DNA from: Xenopus tropicalis
Lineage: Eukaryota > Chordata > Amphibia > Anura > Pipidae
Assembly (NCBI RefSeq): GCF_000004195.4
Contig: NC_030679.2
Coordinates: 21,729,212 to 21,793,211, forward strand
DNA: 64,000 nt
Reading direction: 5' to 3'
Shown here: one piece after another, positions 22,243 to 33,696 of the stretch
How the letters are laid out: every line of letters begins with the position of its first letter
How positions within the stretch are numbered: position 1 is the first letter of the stretch
Translations under genes and position numbers: made by a program
Notes under the pieces: model-generated
Told to the model about the DNA's origin: nothing
Database searches by the model: none
What the model saw: the letters and a program-made list of their open reading frames with translations, nothing else

Positions 22243-24475
22243 TGCCAAACAATGGCTTACATTTGTTTGTAGAAGAGATAAAAATATTAAGTTTCTTGTT
22301 TCCTCCTGGAGTTATTCCTAACTAATAGGATAGGACCCTTTTTTACATTAAGGGCTGATTTACTAATATAGGTGTTATATTGCACCAGTGATGTTACCCC
22401 TTAGCCATTAGCTTTGACCAGAGTACTCCAAGTTAGAAAATGAAGGCAGAGATCTACAATAATTGAGTGCTGGTGCCAACTGTACTAGTAAATTTTAGCA
22501 CCAAAAGTAATAAGCAAGACCCAAATGAATGACTGAGCCAGGCTTATAATTTAACATAGTCTATCCTCATTTACTAAGAGCAGGCAAGTAACAAAGATTG
22601 ATATTTGACATAGTTTACCATATGTTTACCATATGTTGTATGTTGTGACAATGGAGGGCAATTATTGACATCTTGATATTGTACTTTTAGTTAGGCATAA
22701 AAGGTAGCAGCTAAAAAGGTACCTTGTACCCTCAAAATGATATGGGGTAATTTAATAATGGTCACAATGTTTGCACCGGGTCTAATTACCTATTGAAACC
22801 ACCTATACATATGAGTTGATCCCTAAGCTCATAGACTGCAAGCAGCACAGAGTATGTACAGTGAATCAGCAGAAAAGAAAATGGGGAGCTACTTCAGAGG
22901 CACAGATCTTCCCTGCTAAAGGGCTGTGGTTGCCTTGGGCTGGTACAGAACATAATTTACAAGATTTCTGCTGAAGATCATCTGATAGTCTGGCAGGCCA
23001 GTCCGACCCTGGGAAAAGTAAACCATGGATCCGGAAGCACTTGAATGGGTGGGTTCTTGACTTATTTGTAGTGTTGGAAGGCTCTGTAGATTTCTGGAGG
23101 CTTTAGAGCCCTTTCAGTACAAGGTGCTCAATGCCTATATGCAGTAACAGATTTGGGAGCACACTACATCTGGAAAGTATTAATCAGATCTAGAATTACA
23201 TCTATTTCCTCTTTTGATGTTGCAGTAGTCATGTTGCAGCTAGACAGTAAAATCAACTTATTCTTTGCAGCTGTAGAATGAGATTTGGTGGAGCTGGGTT
23301 TTTTTTTCTATCTTTGGCAACAGCACTGCTTACCAGTGTTCAAAATAAATAAAAAATCACCATCTATATGTATCTCAAATAAAGTTCTCACGTCTCAGGC
23401 AGTTTGGACCAATATACCTGTGCTATATGTGTATCCTCAAGAATAGACAGGCCTTGCCCTAATTTCTCCAGGGTGAAACATCTTGTTAAGTATTCCGCAG
23501 TAATTATGAGCACATGTTGTTGTCCAAAAACATTTACTCTGGGATCCCAATCAAGTTAATTTAAACTGCTGCAAACTAGGAATTTAAACAAGATAAGTAG
23601 TGGCTACTTCTTTACAACTTTACTAATATTGCTAAGGAAACACCTCCAAAGAACCAAGACACTGTAGTATAATCAAGGTCTCCATCTTCCGGTGGTTCTT
23701 GGGGTTAATCTGAAATATTATTTTTATGCTTCTTGTACTTTGTATGTAGAGGCATTTCGGAAAGGAATCATAAAGTGACTTCAAATCATCTGAAATACAT
23801 TGCCTCAAGAACAAAACAAAACCATACCAATCTCCATATTGATCACTGACACTATAGGTTCATTACCAATTTAGATACTTTAGCTTCTCAGATTCTCAGA
23901 ACATGATAAAAAAAACACAGTTTACTGTGTGTAGAAGCTACGCAGAGCATATCAACATCAGATATTGAACCCTAACAGGAAAAAGAAAAGATCTGCACTT
24001 TTAACAGTCAAATAAATTTCAGAAGTGTATGCTGCATATTCACTCGATGAGTGATTTGTATCTAGTACAAAGGGACCCAAAAGGCAACACAGTTTCTGTT
24101 AATTTCTGTGGCTTCCTGACCAACAACTATGATCATCAAACACTGTTACAGTATTGGTGGCATGCCTGTAGCACTTTCCCTGTTTACCCCTTATACCCCA
24201 CAGGTTAAAACTAAAACTGCATATCTATATATGCATATGCATAATCTATATATTGAAGGAAGGAAAAGGACAGGTAAAAACTAAATAAGCTTTATCAGAA
24301 AGGTCTATGTCTATACAGCAATAAACACTTACAGAACTGCTGCTCTGAGTCCTTAGTGAAAAGAAACACCACTTGTCTATCTGTCTATTCTGTTTACATG
24401 ACCTTCTGTGTCAGACTTCCTGCTCTTAGCAAAATCCTTCAGGGCACAGTTTGCTCATCTCTCCGCCTCCCTCCT
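22243..24475. other. Stretch with one MITE scrap, otherwise nothing recognised
   Basis: At 22351 the phrase GGGCTGATTTACTAATATAG matches the terminus of the MITE family that carries the satellite (26704), so a decayed relative may begin there; no second end was found. The remainder is AT-rich with no gene signal. Confidence 0.35.
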
Positions 24476-24627
24476 TATTGGAGGCAAAACAAGCCTATTG
24501 GGTTTATTCAATATTTGAATGATTTTTAGCAGACTTAAGGCATGGAGATCCAAATTACAGAAAAACCCCTTATCTGGAAAACCCCAGGTCCCGAGCATTC
24601 TGGATAACAGGTCCCATACCTGTACCA
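24476..24627 (+). mobile_element. CAGGTATGGGA MITE, right half
   Basis: TTATTGGAGGCAAAACAAGC through GGAAAACCCCAGGTCC to the intact terminus GGTCCCATACCTG. The left half is missing. It runs directly into a short piece with AACGTTTCGGGG (24638-24649), the reverse of the GAAACGTT motif of the fold-back elements. Confidence 0.75.
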
Positions 24628-24751
24628 CACAAAATCAACGTTTCGGGGGGCTACACTGCTATCCTATTTGCCTATTTGCAATAAAATGCCTCAGTATCTT
24701 TCCTTTTCCTTTTATTATTTTATATTTTAATTATATGTTTAGGATCATCCT

Positions 24752-24926
24752 AAGACTCGCGAGTCTTTTTCGGCGATTTCCCGAAATCGCCCCGCCGCGT
24801 CTGCCATCCCACCGGCAACTTACATTGTCGCCGATAGGATGGCAGGGGAAGGCAACTCGGGGAGATTAGTCGCCCGCGAACAGGGAGTTTTGCCGCGGGC
24901 GACTAATCTCCCCGTGTGCCAGAGCC
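24752..24926. mobile_element. CG-rich GGGCTCTGG MITE, left-truncated
   Basis: Carries CTCGCGAGTCTTTTTCGGCG, TGCCATCCCACCGGCAAC, GGGGAGATTAGTCGCCCGCG and the right terminus CCCCGTGTGCCAGAGCC. CG dinucleotides are intact and dense, unlike the flanks, so the copy is young or its CGs are spared. The left terminal GGGCTCTGG arm is absent. Confidence 0.8.
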
Positions 24927-24930
24927 TTAG

Positions 24931-25054
24931 TTAGTGACTTTAGGCGGGCCACATGGGACATAACTGTTTGGTTAGTTTGTGACCACGCAGGTCAGATTCA
25001 AATGCAAACTAACTGAACAGTTATGTCCCATGTGGCCTTCCCTTAAGTCACTAA
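24931..25054. mobile_element. Short hairpin MITE
   Basis: A 124-bp palindrome starts TTAGTGACTTTAGGCGGGCC and ends AGGGAAGGCC-reverse arm with AAGTCACTAA. The arms share CCACATGGGACATAACTGTT and its complement, giving stems of about 48 bp. It lies four bases after the previous element, so two MITEs are stacked. Confidence 0.75.
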
Positions 25055-26067
25055 TTGGTTACTGACTGCTAACAGCTTAGAGAGCTGTAAAGGAGGAAGT
25101 AGAGTTCTGGCTATTATGTTAGACATTTGCTCACTCCAGCCCTTATAGATTACATTTTTGCCTAACTAACTACTGTACATTTTTTTATTTTGCACAGTCT
25201 GTCTGTTTACCCAGTTTCATTTTTACCCTGAACTGTTCCTTTTAGTTGAACATTTCCTATAGCTTAAAGTTTTCCCTAGATGATGTTAGTTGATATTTAG
25301 TTTGCCTATATTGGCATAAACTATAACACAGCGGAATACTATTGAATAAACAATATTAATAATAAATAATTTTGCAGTTTGTCCTTTCTGCTCAAATTCT
25401 TTGTTTAGTTTGGATACTTGGCAACTGCAAGAAGGTATAGCAGCTGCTGAATGGATATTGTTACCCAATACCTTTGTAGCTGACTCTATGGACAATATAC
25501 TCATTCTGTGAAACGCAGTGGCTTCATTTGTATTTGTTGGACAATGAAAAAGCATATTAAATACAAATTTTACTCACTATGGACTAGACATTGAGCCAAA
25601 TCCTAGCACACTGTAAAGGACTTGGATGCAACTGCATTTAAAAAAAAAAGAAAAAAAAACTGCTCGCCATGGCCATACACTAATATATTTTCTGATCCAC
25701 CCAAAACCCACTTATTGCAGGCAGTTCAATACTCAGAACTGTCATGGATAATTTGAGTAAATGCTTAAATAAGGTATTCTGCTCATGCAGTTCCTATCAT
25801 CTCATTCACCAACAATTGAGTTAGATTGCCTAATCTGCAGCCTGCACCTATTGTTTCCCATGACTTTGGAACATGTATAATCTAATTAACATCTCAGGTA
25901 AATACTGTTTACACATTGTTTAGTTTTCTGTTTCATAGTTATTATTATGATCTAGTTCTGCTTGTTTTGCATCACTATTACATTTGTTTCCATTCGTTAT
26001 ATTATCCCATAATAGTTTTCCTTATCTAACTGACATAGCCTGTTAACATTTTCTAGCAGCAGTGACC
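25055..26067. other. Stretch without a recognised gene or repeat
   Basis: AT-rich sequence with a poly-A-like run at 25639-25659. A minus-strand 89-codon frame (25286-25555) has no recognisable domain. Confidence 0.4.
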
Positions 26068-26070
26068 CAA

Positions 26071-26251
26071 GGGCAAAGACACACGGAGCTATTAGTAGCA
26101 ACTACTTCGAAAATAGACAATGCTGATCATTTGCTGATAATTGTCTCTCTGTGTGTTTTAGCAGAGGCAATTCTCAGTATTGTCTATGGCAGGATATTTT
26201 CTGGCGCCGTGACAAGTAGCTGCTACTAAGTAGCTCCGTGTTTCTCTGCCC
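26071..26251. mobile_element. Harbinger-like MITE (GGGTAAAGACAC family), copy 2
   Basis: Begins GGGCAAAGACACACGGAGCT and ends TAGCTCCGTGTTTCTCTGCCC, with CAA on the left and TAA on the right. It has the internal GACAATGCTGATCATTTGCT and GTATTGTCTATGGCAGGATA blocks shared with 3065-3253. Confidence 0.75.
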
Positions 26252-26301
26252 TAAAGGTTGTACTGGGATGCCAGGGACCAAAAGTAAATCCTTAGGTAAA
26301 T

Positions 26302-26556
26302 CCTTAGGATGACGAGGCGTAGGGCGGATATTTTCAGCAAGCGGAAAAACGCTTGCTGAAAATTCAGTCCTACGCCCCCTCCTAAATGTGCCTGCACCTG
26401 AATTTATGGAATACGCTCGGGTGCAGGCACATGTAGCAGAAATATGCATTAATTTGGGTGCAAGCACATGTAGAAGGCGTAGGTCGGTATTTTCAGCAAG
26501 CAATTTTCCGCTTGCCGAAAATATCTGCCCTACGCCTCATCTAGCATTAGCCTTAG
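26302..26556. mobile_element. GAGGCGTAGGGC hairpin MITE
   Basis: The left side has GACGAGGCGTAGGGCGGATA and the right side its partner TATCTGCCCTACGCCTCATC. Each side contains its own smaller hairpin (TTTTCAGCAAGCGGAAAAACGCTTGCTGAAAA on the left). The centre holds TGCCTGCACC / GGGTGCAGGCAC. The right end abuts the hAT-like element at 26559. Confidence 0.7.
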
Positions 26557-26703
26557 ACCAGGGATCCCCAACCTTTTTTACCTGTGAGCAACATAAACAC
26601 AAAAACCTTCCTAGTAGGTGACCAATAAGGACTCAAATTGGTTAATAAGTAGCCCAATGTGGACTGGCAGACTGATAGAGGTTCTGTTTAGCAGTACACT
26701 TTG

Positions 26704-29700
26704 GGGCTGATTTACTAATCCACGAATCCGAATCCCGAATGGGAAAAAATCGGATTGGAAACGAACATTTTGCGATTTTTCGTAAATTGTCGCAACTTTT
26801 TCGTAGCCATTACGATTTGCTCGTAAATTGTCGTGACTTTTTCATAGCCATTACGACTTGCTCATAAATTGTTGCGACTTTTACGTATTGAGCGCTCGTA
26901 AACGGCGGGCAAACCTTTGCGACTTTGCATGATTTTGGAAGCCTCCCATAGGACTCAATAGCACTCTGCAGCTCCAACCTGGCCCAAGGAAAGTCTCCCA
27001 TAGGGCTCAATGGAACTCTGCAGCTCCAACCCGGCCCAAGGAAAGTCTCCCATAGGGCTCAATGGCACTCTGCAGCTCCAACCTGGCCCAAGGAAAGTCT
27101 CCCATAGGGCTCAATGGCACTCTGCAGCTCCAACCCGGCCCAAGGAAAGTCTCCCATAGGACTCAATGGCACTCTGCAGCTCCAACCCGGCCCAAGGAAA
27201 GTCTCCCATAGGGCTCAATGGCACTCTGCAGCTCCAACCCGGCCCAAGGAAAGCCTCCCATAGGACTCAATGGCACTCTGCAGCTCCAACCCGACCCAAG
27301 GAAAGTCTCCCATAGGGCTCAATGGCACTCTGCAGCTCCAACCCGGCCCAAGGAAAGTCTCCCATAGGGCTCAATGGCACTCTGCAGCTCCAACCTGGCC
27401 CAAGGAAAGTCTCCCATAGAGCTCAATGGCATTCTGCAGCTCCAACCTGGCCCAAGGAAAGTCTCCCATAGGGCTCAATGGCACTCTGCAGCTCCAACCT
27501 GACCCAAGGAAAGCCTCCCATAGGGCTCAATGGCACTCTGCAGCTCCAACCCGGCCCAAGGAAAGTCTCCCATAGGACTCAATGGCACTCTGCAGCTCCA
27601 ACCTGACCCAAGGAAAGCCTCCCATAGGGCTCAATGGCACTCTGCAGCTCCAACCTGGCCCAAGGAAAGTCTCCCATAGGGCTCAATGGCACTCTGCAGC
27701 TCAAACCTGGCCCAAGGAAAGTCTCCCATAGGGCTCAATGGCACTCTGCAGCTCCAACCTGGCCCAAGGAAAGTCTCCCATAGGGCTCAATGGCACTCTG
27801 CAGCTCCAACCTGGCTCAAGGAAAGTCTCCCATAGGGCTCAATGGCACTCTGCAGCTCCAACCTGGCCCAAGGAAAGTCTCCCATAGGGCTCAATGGCAC
27901 TCTGCAGCTCCAACCTGACCCAAGGAAAGTCTCCCATAGGGCTCAATGGCACTCTGCAGCTCCAACCCGGCCCAAGGAAAGTCTCCCATAGGGCTCAATG
28001 GCACTCTGCAGCTCCAACCCGGCCCAAGGAAAGTCTCCCATAGGGCTCAATGGCACTCTGCAGCTCCACCCCGGCCCAAGGAAAGTCTCCCATAGGGCTC
28101 AATGGCACTCTGCAGCTCCAACCCAGCCCAAGGAAAGCCTCCCATAGGACTCAATGGCACTCTGCAGCTCCAACCCGACCCAAGGAAAGTCTCCCATAGG
28201 GCTCAATGGCACTCTGCAGCTCCAACCCGGCCCAAGGAAAGTCTCCCATAGGGCTCAATGGCACTCTGCAGCTCCAACCTGGCCCAAGGAAAGTCTCCCA
28301 TAGAGCTCAATGGCACTCTGCAGCTCCAACCTGGCCCAAGGAAAGTCTCCTATAGGGATCAATGGCACTCTGCAGCTCCAACCTGGCCCAAGGAAAGTCT
28401 CCCATAGGGCTCAATGGCACTCTGCAGCTCCAACCTGGCCCAAGGAAAGTCTCCCATAGGGCTCAATGGCACTCTGCAGCTCCAACCTGACCCAAGGAAA
28501 GCCTCCCATAGGGCTCAATGGCACTCTGCAGCTCCAACCCGACCCAAGGAAAGTCTCCCATAGGACTCAATGGCACTCTGCAGCTCCAACCCGACCCAAG
28601 GAAAGTCTCCCATAGGGCTCAATGGCACTCTGCAGCTCCAACCTGACCCAAGGAAAGCCTCCCATAGGGCTCAATGGCACTCTGCAGCTCCAACCCGGCC
28701 CAAGGAAAGCCTCCCATAGGACTCAATGGCCCTCTGCAGCTCCAACCCGACCCAAGGAAAGTCTCCCATAGGGCTCAATGGCCCTCTGCAGCTCCAACCC
28801 GACCCAAGGAAAGTCTCCCATAGGGCTCAATGGCACTCTGCAGCTCCAACCTAGCCCAAGGAAAGTCTCCCATAGGGCTCAATGGCACTCTGCAGCTCCA
28901 ACCTGGCCCAAGGAAAGTTTCCCATAGGGCTCAATGGCACTCTGCAGCTCAAACCTGGCCCAAGGAAAGTCTCCCATAGGGCTCAATGGCACTCTGCAGC
29001 TCCAACCTGGCCCAAGGAAAGTCTCCCATAGGGCTCAATGGCACTCTGCAGCTCCAACCTGGCCCAAGGAAAGTCTCCCATAGGGCTCAATGGCACTCTG
29101 CAGCTCAAACCTGGCCCAAGGAAAGTCTCCCATAGGGCTCAATGGCACTCTGCAGCTCAAACCTGGCCCAAGGAAAGTCTCCCATAGGGCTCAATGGCAC
29201 TCTGCAGCTCCAACCTGGCCCAAGGAAAGTCTCCCATAGGGCTCAATGGCACTCTGCAGCTCCAACCTGGCTCAAGGAAAGTCTCCCATAGGGCTCAATG
29301 GCACTCTGCAGCTCCAACCTGGCCCAAGGAAAGTCTCCCATAGGGCTCAATGGCACTCTGTAGCTCCAACCTGACCCAAGGAAAGTCTCCCATAGGGCTC
29401 AATGGCACTCTGCAGCTCCAACCCGGCCCAAGGAAAGTCTCCCATAGGGCTCAATGGCACTCTGCAGCTCCAACCCGGCCCAAGGAAAGTCTCCCATAGG
29501 ACTCAATGGCACTCTGCAGCTCCAACCCGGCCCAAGGAAAGCCTCCCATAGGACTCAATGGCACTCTGCAGCTCCAACCCGACCCAAGGAAAGCCTCCCA
29601 TAGGGCTCAATGGCACTCTGCAGCTCCAACCTGACCCAAGGAAAGCCTCCCATAGGGCTCAATGGCACTCTGCAGCTCCAACCTGGCCCAAGGAAAGTCT

Positions 29701-32700
29701 CCCATAGGGATCAATGGCACTCTGCAGCTCCAACCTGGCCCAAGGAAAGTCTCCCATAGGGCTCAATGGCACTCTGCAGCTCCAACCTGGCCCAAGGAAA
29801 GTCTCCCATAGGGCTCAATGGCACTCTGCAGCTCCAACCTGGCCCAAGGAAAGTCTCCCATAGGGCTCAATGGCACTCTGCAGCTCAAACCTGGCCCAAG
29901 GAAAGTCTCCCATAGGGCTCAATGGCACTCTGCAGCTCCAACCTGGCCCAAGGAAAGTCTCCCATAGGGCTCAATGGCACTCTGCAGCTCCAACCTGGCT
30001 CAAGGAAAGTCTCCCATAGGGCTCAATGGCACTCTGCAGCTCCAACCTGGCCCAAGGAAAGTCTCCCATAGGGCTCAATGGCACTCTGCAGCTCCAACCT
30101 GGCCCAAGGAAAGCCTCCCATAGGGCTCAATGGAACTCTGCAGCTCCAACCTGACCCAAGGAAAGCCTCCCATAGTGCTCAATGGCACTCTGCAGCTCCA
30201 ACCTGGCCCAAGGAAAGCCTCCCATAGGGCTCAATGGCACTCTGCAGCTCCAACCTGGCCCAAGGAAAGTCTCCCATAGGGCTCAATGGCACTCTGCAGC
30301 TCCAACCTGGCCCAAGGAAAGTCTCCCATAGGGATCAATGGCACTCTGCAGCTCCAACCTGGCCCAAGGAAAGTCTCCCATAGGGCTCAATGGCACTCTG
30401 CAGCTCCAACCTGGCCCAAGGAAAGTCTCCCATAGGGCTCAATGGCACTCTGCAGCTCCAACCTGGCTCAAGGAAAGTCTCCCATAGGGATCAATGGCAC
30501 TCTGCAGCTCCAACCTGGCCCAAGGAAAGTCTCCCATAGGGCTCAATAGCACTCTGCAGCTCCAACCTGACCCAAGGAAAGCCTCCCATAGGGCTCAATG
30601 GCACTCTGCAGCTCCAACCTGACCCAAGGAAAGCCTCCCATAGGGCTCAATGGCACTCTGCAGCTCCAACCTGGCCCAAGGAAAGTCTCCCATAGGGCTC
30701 AATGGCACTCTGCAGCTCCAACCCGGCCCAAGGAAAGTCTCCTATAGGGCTCAATGGCACTCTGCAGCTCCAACCCGGCCCAAGGAAAGTCTCCCATAGG
30801 ACTCAATGGCACTCTGCAGCTCCAACCCGGCCCAAGGAAAGTCTCCCATAGGGCTCAATGGCACTCTGCAGCTCCAACCCGGCCCAAGGAAAGCCTCCCA
30901 TAGGACTCAATGGCACTCTGCAGCTCCAACCCGGCCCAAGGAAAGCCTCCCATAGGACTCAATGGCACTCTGCAGCTCCAACCTGGCCCAAGGAAAGTCT
31001 CCCATAGGGCTCAATGGCACTCTGCAGCTCCAACCTGGCTCAAGGAAAGTCTCCCATAGGGCTCAATGGCACTCTGCAGCTCCAACCTGGCCCAAGGAAA
31101 GTCTCCCATAGGGCTCAATGGCACTCTGCAGCTCAAACCTGGCCCAAGGAAAGCCTCCCATAGGGCTCAATGGCACTCTGCAGCTCCAACCTGGCCCAAG
31201 GAAAAGTCTCCCATAGTGCTCAATGGCACTCTGCAGCTCCAACCTGACCCAAGGAAAGCCTCCCATAGGGCTCAATGGCACTCTGCAGCTCCAACCTGAC
31301 CCAAGGAAAGCCTCCCATAGGGCTCAATGGCACTCTGCAGCTCCAACCTGGCCCAAGGAAAGTCTCCCATAGGGCTCAATGGCACTCTGCAGCTCAAACC
31401 TGGCCCAAGGAAAGTCTCCCATAGGGCTCAATGGCACTCTGCAGCTCAAACCTGGCCCAAGGAAAGTCTCCCATAGGGCTCAATGGCACTCTGCAGCTCC
31501 AACCTGGCCCAAGGAAAGTCTCCCATAGGGCTCAATGGCACTCTGCAGCTCCAACCTGGCCCAAGGAAAGTCTCCCATAGGGCTTAATGGCACTCTGCAG
31601 CTCCAACCTGGCCCAAGGAAAGTCTCCCATAGGGCTCAATGGCACTCTGCAGCTCCAACCTGACCCAAGGAAAGTCTCCCATAGGGCTCAATGGCACTCT
31701 GCAGCTCCAACCCGGCCCAAGGAAAGTCTCCCATAGGACTCAATGGCACTCTGCAGCTCCAACCCGGCCCAAGGAAAGCCTCCCATAGGGCTCAATGGCA
31801 CTCTGCAGCTCCAACCCGACCCAAGGAAAGCCTCCCATAGGGCTCAATGGCACTCTGCAGCTCCAACCTGACCCAAGGAAAGCCTCCCATAGGGCTCAAT
31901 GGCACTCTGCAGCTCCAACCTGGCCCAAGGAAAGTCTCCCATAGGGATCAATGGCACTCTGCAGCTCCAACCTGGCCCAAGGAAAGTCTCCCATAGGGCT
32001 CAATGGCACTCTGCAGCTCCAACCCGACCCAAGGAAAGCCTCCCATAGGGCTCAATGGCACTCTGCAGCTCCAACCTGACCCAAGGAAAGCCTCCCATAG
32101 GGCTCAATGGCACTCTGCAGCTCCAACCTGGCCCAAGGAAAGTCTCCCATAGGGATCAATGGCACTCTGCAGCTCCAACCTGGCCCAAGGAAAGTCTCCC
32201 ATAGGGCTCAATGGCACTCTGCAGCTCCAACCTGGCCCAAGGAAAGTCTCCCATAGGGCTCAATGGCACTCTGCAGCTCCAACCTGGCCCAAGGAAAGCC
32301 TCCCATAGGGCTCAATGGCACTCTGCAGCTCCAACCTGGCCCAAGGAAAGCCTCCCATAGGGCTCAATGGCACTCTGCAGCTCCAACCTGGCCCAAGGAA
32401 AGTCTCCCATAGGGCTCAATGGCACTCTGCAGCTCCAACCTGGCCCAAGGAAAGTCTCCCATAGGGCTCAATGGCACTCTGCAGCTCAAACCTGGCCCAA
32501 GGAAAGTCTCCCATAGGGCTCAATGGCACTCTGCAGCTCCAACCTGGCCCAAGGAAAGCCTCCCATAGGGCTCAATGGCACTCTGCAGCTCCAACCTGGC
32601 CCAAGGAAAGCCTCCCATAGGGCTCAATGGCACTCTGCAGCTCCAACCTGACCCAAGGAAAGCCTCCCATAGGGCTCAATGGCACTCTGCAGCTCCAACC

Positions 32701-33559
32701 TGGCCCAAGGAAAGTCTCCCATAGGGCTCAATGGCACTCTGCAGCTCAAACCTGGCCCAAGGAAAGTCTCCCATAGGGCTCAATGGCACTCTGCAGCTCC
32801 AACCTGGCCCAAGGAAAGTCTCCCATAGGGATCAATGGCACTCTGCAGCTCCAACCTGGCCCAAGGAAAGTCTCCCATAGGGCTCAATGGCACTCTGCAG
32901 CTCCAACCTGGCTCAAGGAAAGTCTCCCATAGGGCTCAATGGCACTCTGCAGCTCCAACCTGGCCCAAGGAAAGTCTCCCATAGGGCTCAATGGCACTCT
33001 GCAGCTCCAACCTGACCCAAGGAAAGCCTCCCATAGGGCTCAATGGCACTCTGCAGCTCCAACCTGACCCAAGGAAAGCCTCCCATAGGGCTCAATGGCA
33101 CTCTGCAGCTCCAACCTGGCCCAAGGAAAGTTTCCCATAGGGCTCAATGGCACTCTGCAGCTCCAACCTGGCCCAAGGAAAGTCTCCCATAGGGCTCAAT
33201 GGCACTCTGCAGCTCCAACCTGGCCCAAGGAAAGTCTCCCATAGGGCTCAATGGCACTCTGCAGCTCCAACCTGGCCCAAGGAAAGTCTCCCATAGGACT
33301 CAATGGCACTCTGCAGCTCCAACCTGGCCCAAGGAAAGTCACGATACTGAAGCTTGAATGAATCCGAAACTCTCGTACTCGGCATGAGAGCTACAAAAAA
33401 GTCGCTACAATTTACGAGCAAGTAGTAATGGCTACGGAAAAGTCGCGACAATTTACGAGCAAGTCGTAATGGCTACGAAAAAAATCGCAAAATACCGATC
33501 ATTACAAAAAAAACGCATTTGGACGCTTTTCAGACGTTCGTGGATTAGTAAATGTGCCC
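26704..33559 (+). mobile_element. Inner MITE carrying a 52-bp satellite array
   Basis: Terminal inverted repeats of at least 23 bp: GGGCTGATTTACTAATCCAC.. and its partner GTGGATTAGTAAATGTGCCC, with two mismatches. It is flanked by CTTTG at 26699-26703 and 33560-33564, a 5-bp target duplication. Subterminal CGTAAATTGTCGCAACTTTT and CAATTTACGAGCAAG blocks also pair. The element inserted into the outer hAT-like MITE. Apart from the array it has only about 450 bp of its own sequence and no transposase. Confidence 0.85.
26938..33340. repeat. 52-bp satellite array, about 123 copies
   Basis: The monomer runs CCCAAGGAAAGTCTCCCATA, GGGCTCAATGGCACTCTGCA, GCTCCAACCTGG. The phase of TAGGGCTCAA at 27001, 27781, 28561, 29341, 30121 and 30901 (steps of 780 = 15 x 52) shows an unbroken 52-bp period; one 53-bp unit near 31204 shifts the phase by one. 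A PstI site (CTGCAG) occurs in nearly every unit. All plus frames meet the TAG of CATAGGG every 156 bases, so the array does not code. The ends are GGAAGCCTCCC (single-copy side, left) and GGAAAGTCACG (right). Confidence 0.98.
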
Positions 33560-33696
33560 CTTTGTCTTTATGACTTCAAAACATGCCCCCAAGTCAGAAA
33601 TTAAAAAATGGGCACCGACTTTGAGGCCACTGAGAGCAACATCGAAGGGGTTGGTGACCAACATGTTGCTCATGAGCCACTGGTTGGGGATCACTG

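Larger units (their letters stand above)
26559..33696 (+). mobile_element. Outer hAT-like MITE interrupted by the satellite element
   Basis: The left end is CAGGGATCCCCAACCTTTTT and the right end CTGGTTGGGGATCACTG. The flanking internal sequences match the intact 297-bp copies at 19118-19414 and 1618-1915: AGGTTCTGTTTAGCAG on the left, then CAGAAATTAAAAAATGGGCA and CAACATGTTGCTCATGAGCC on the right. Removing 26704-33559 leaves about 280 bp, the normal family length. No clean 8-bp target duplication is readable (CCTTAGAC against CATTATTA), so the flanks have diverged. Confidence 0.8.

Noticed and set aside
31063..31299. Open frames of 72-77 codons within the satellite
   Set aside because: They span the single 53-bp monomer, which shifts the frame past the regular stop. 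They are by-products of the repeat, not genes.
26938..33340. CRISPR-like array
   Set aside because: The repeats are contiguous with no unique spacers and lie inside a vertebrate MITE.
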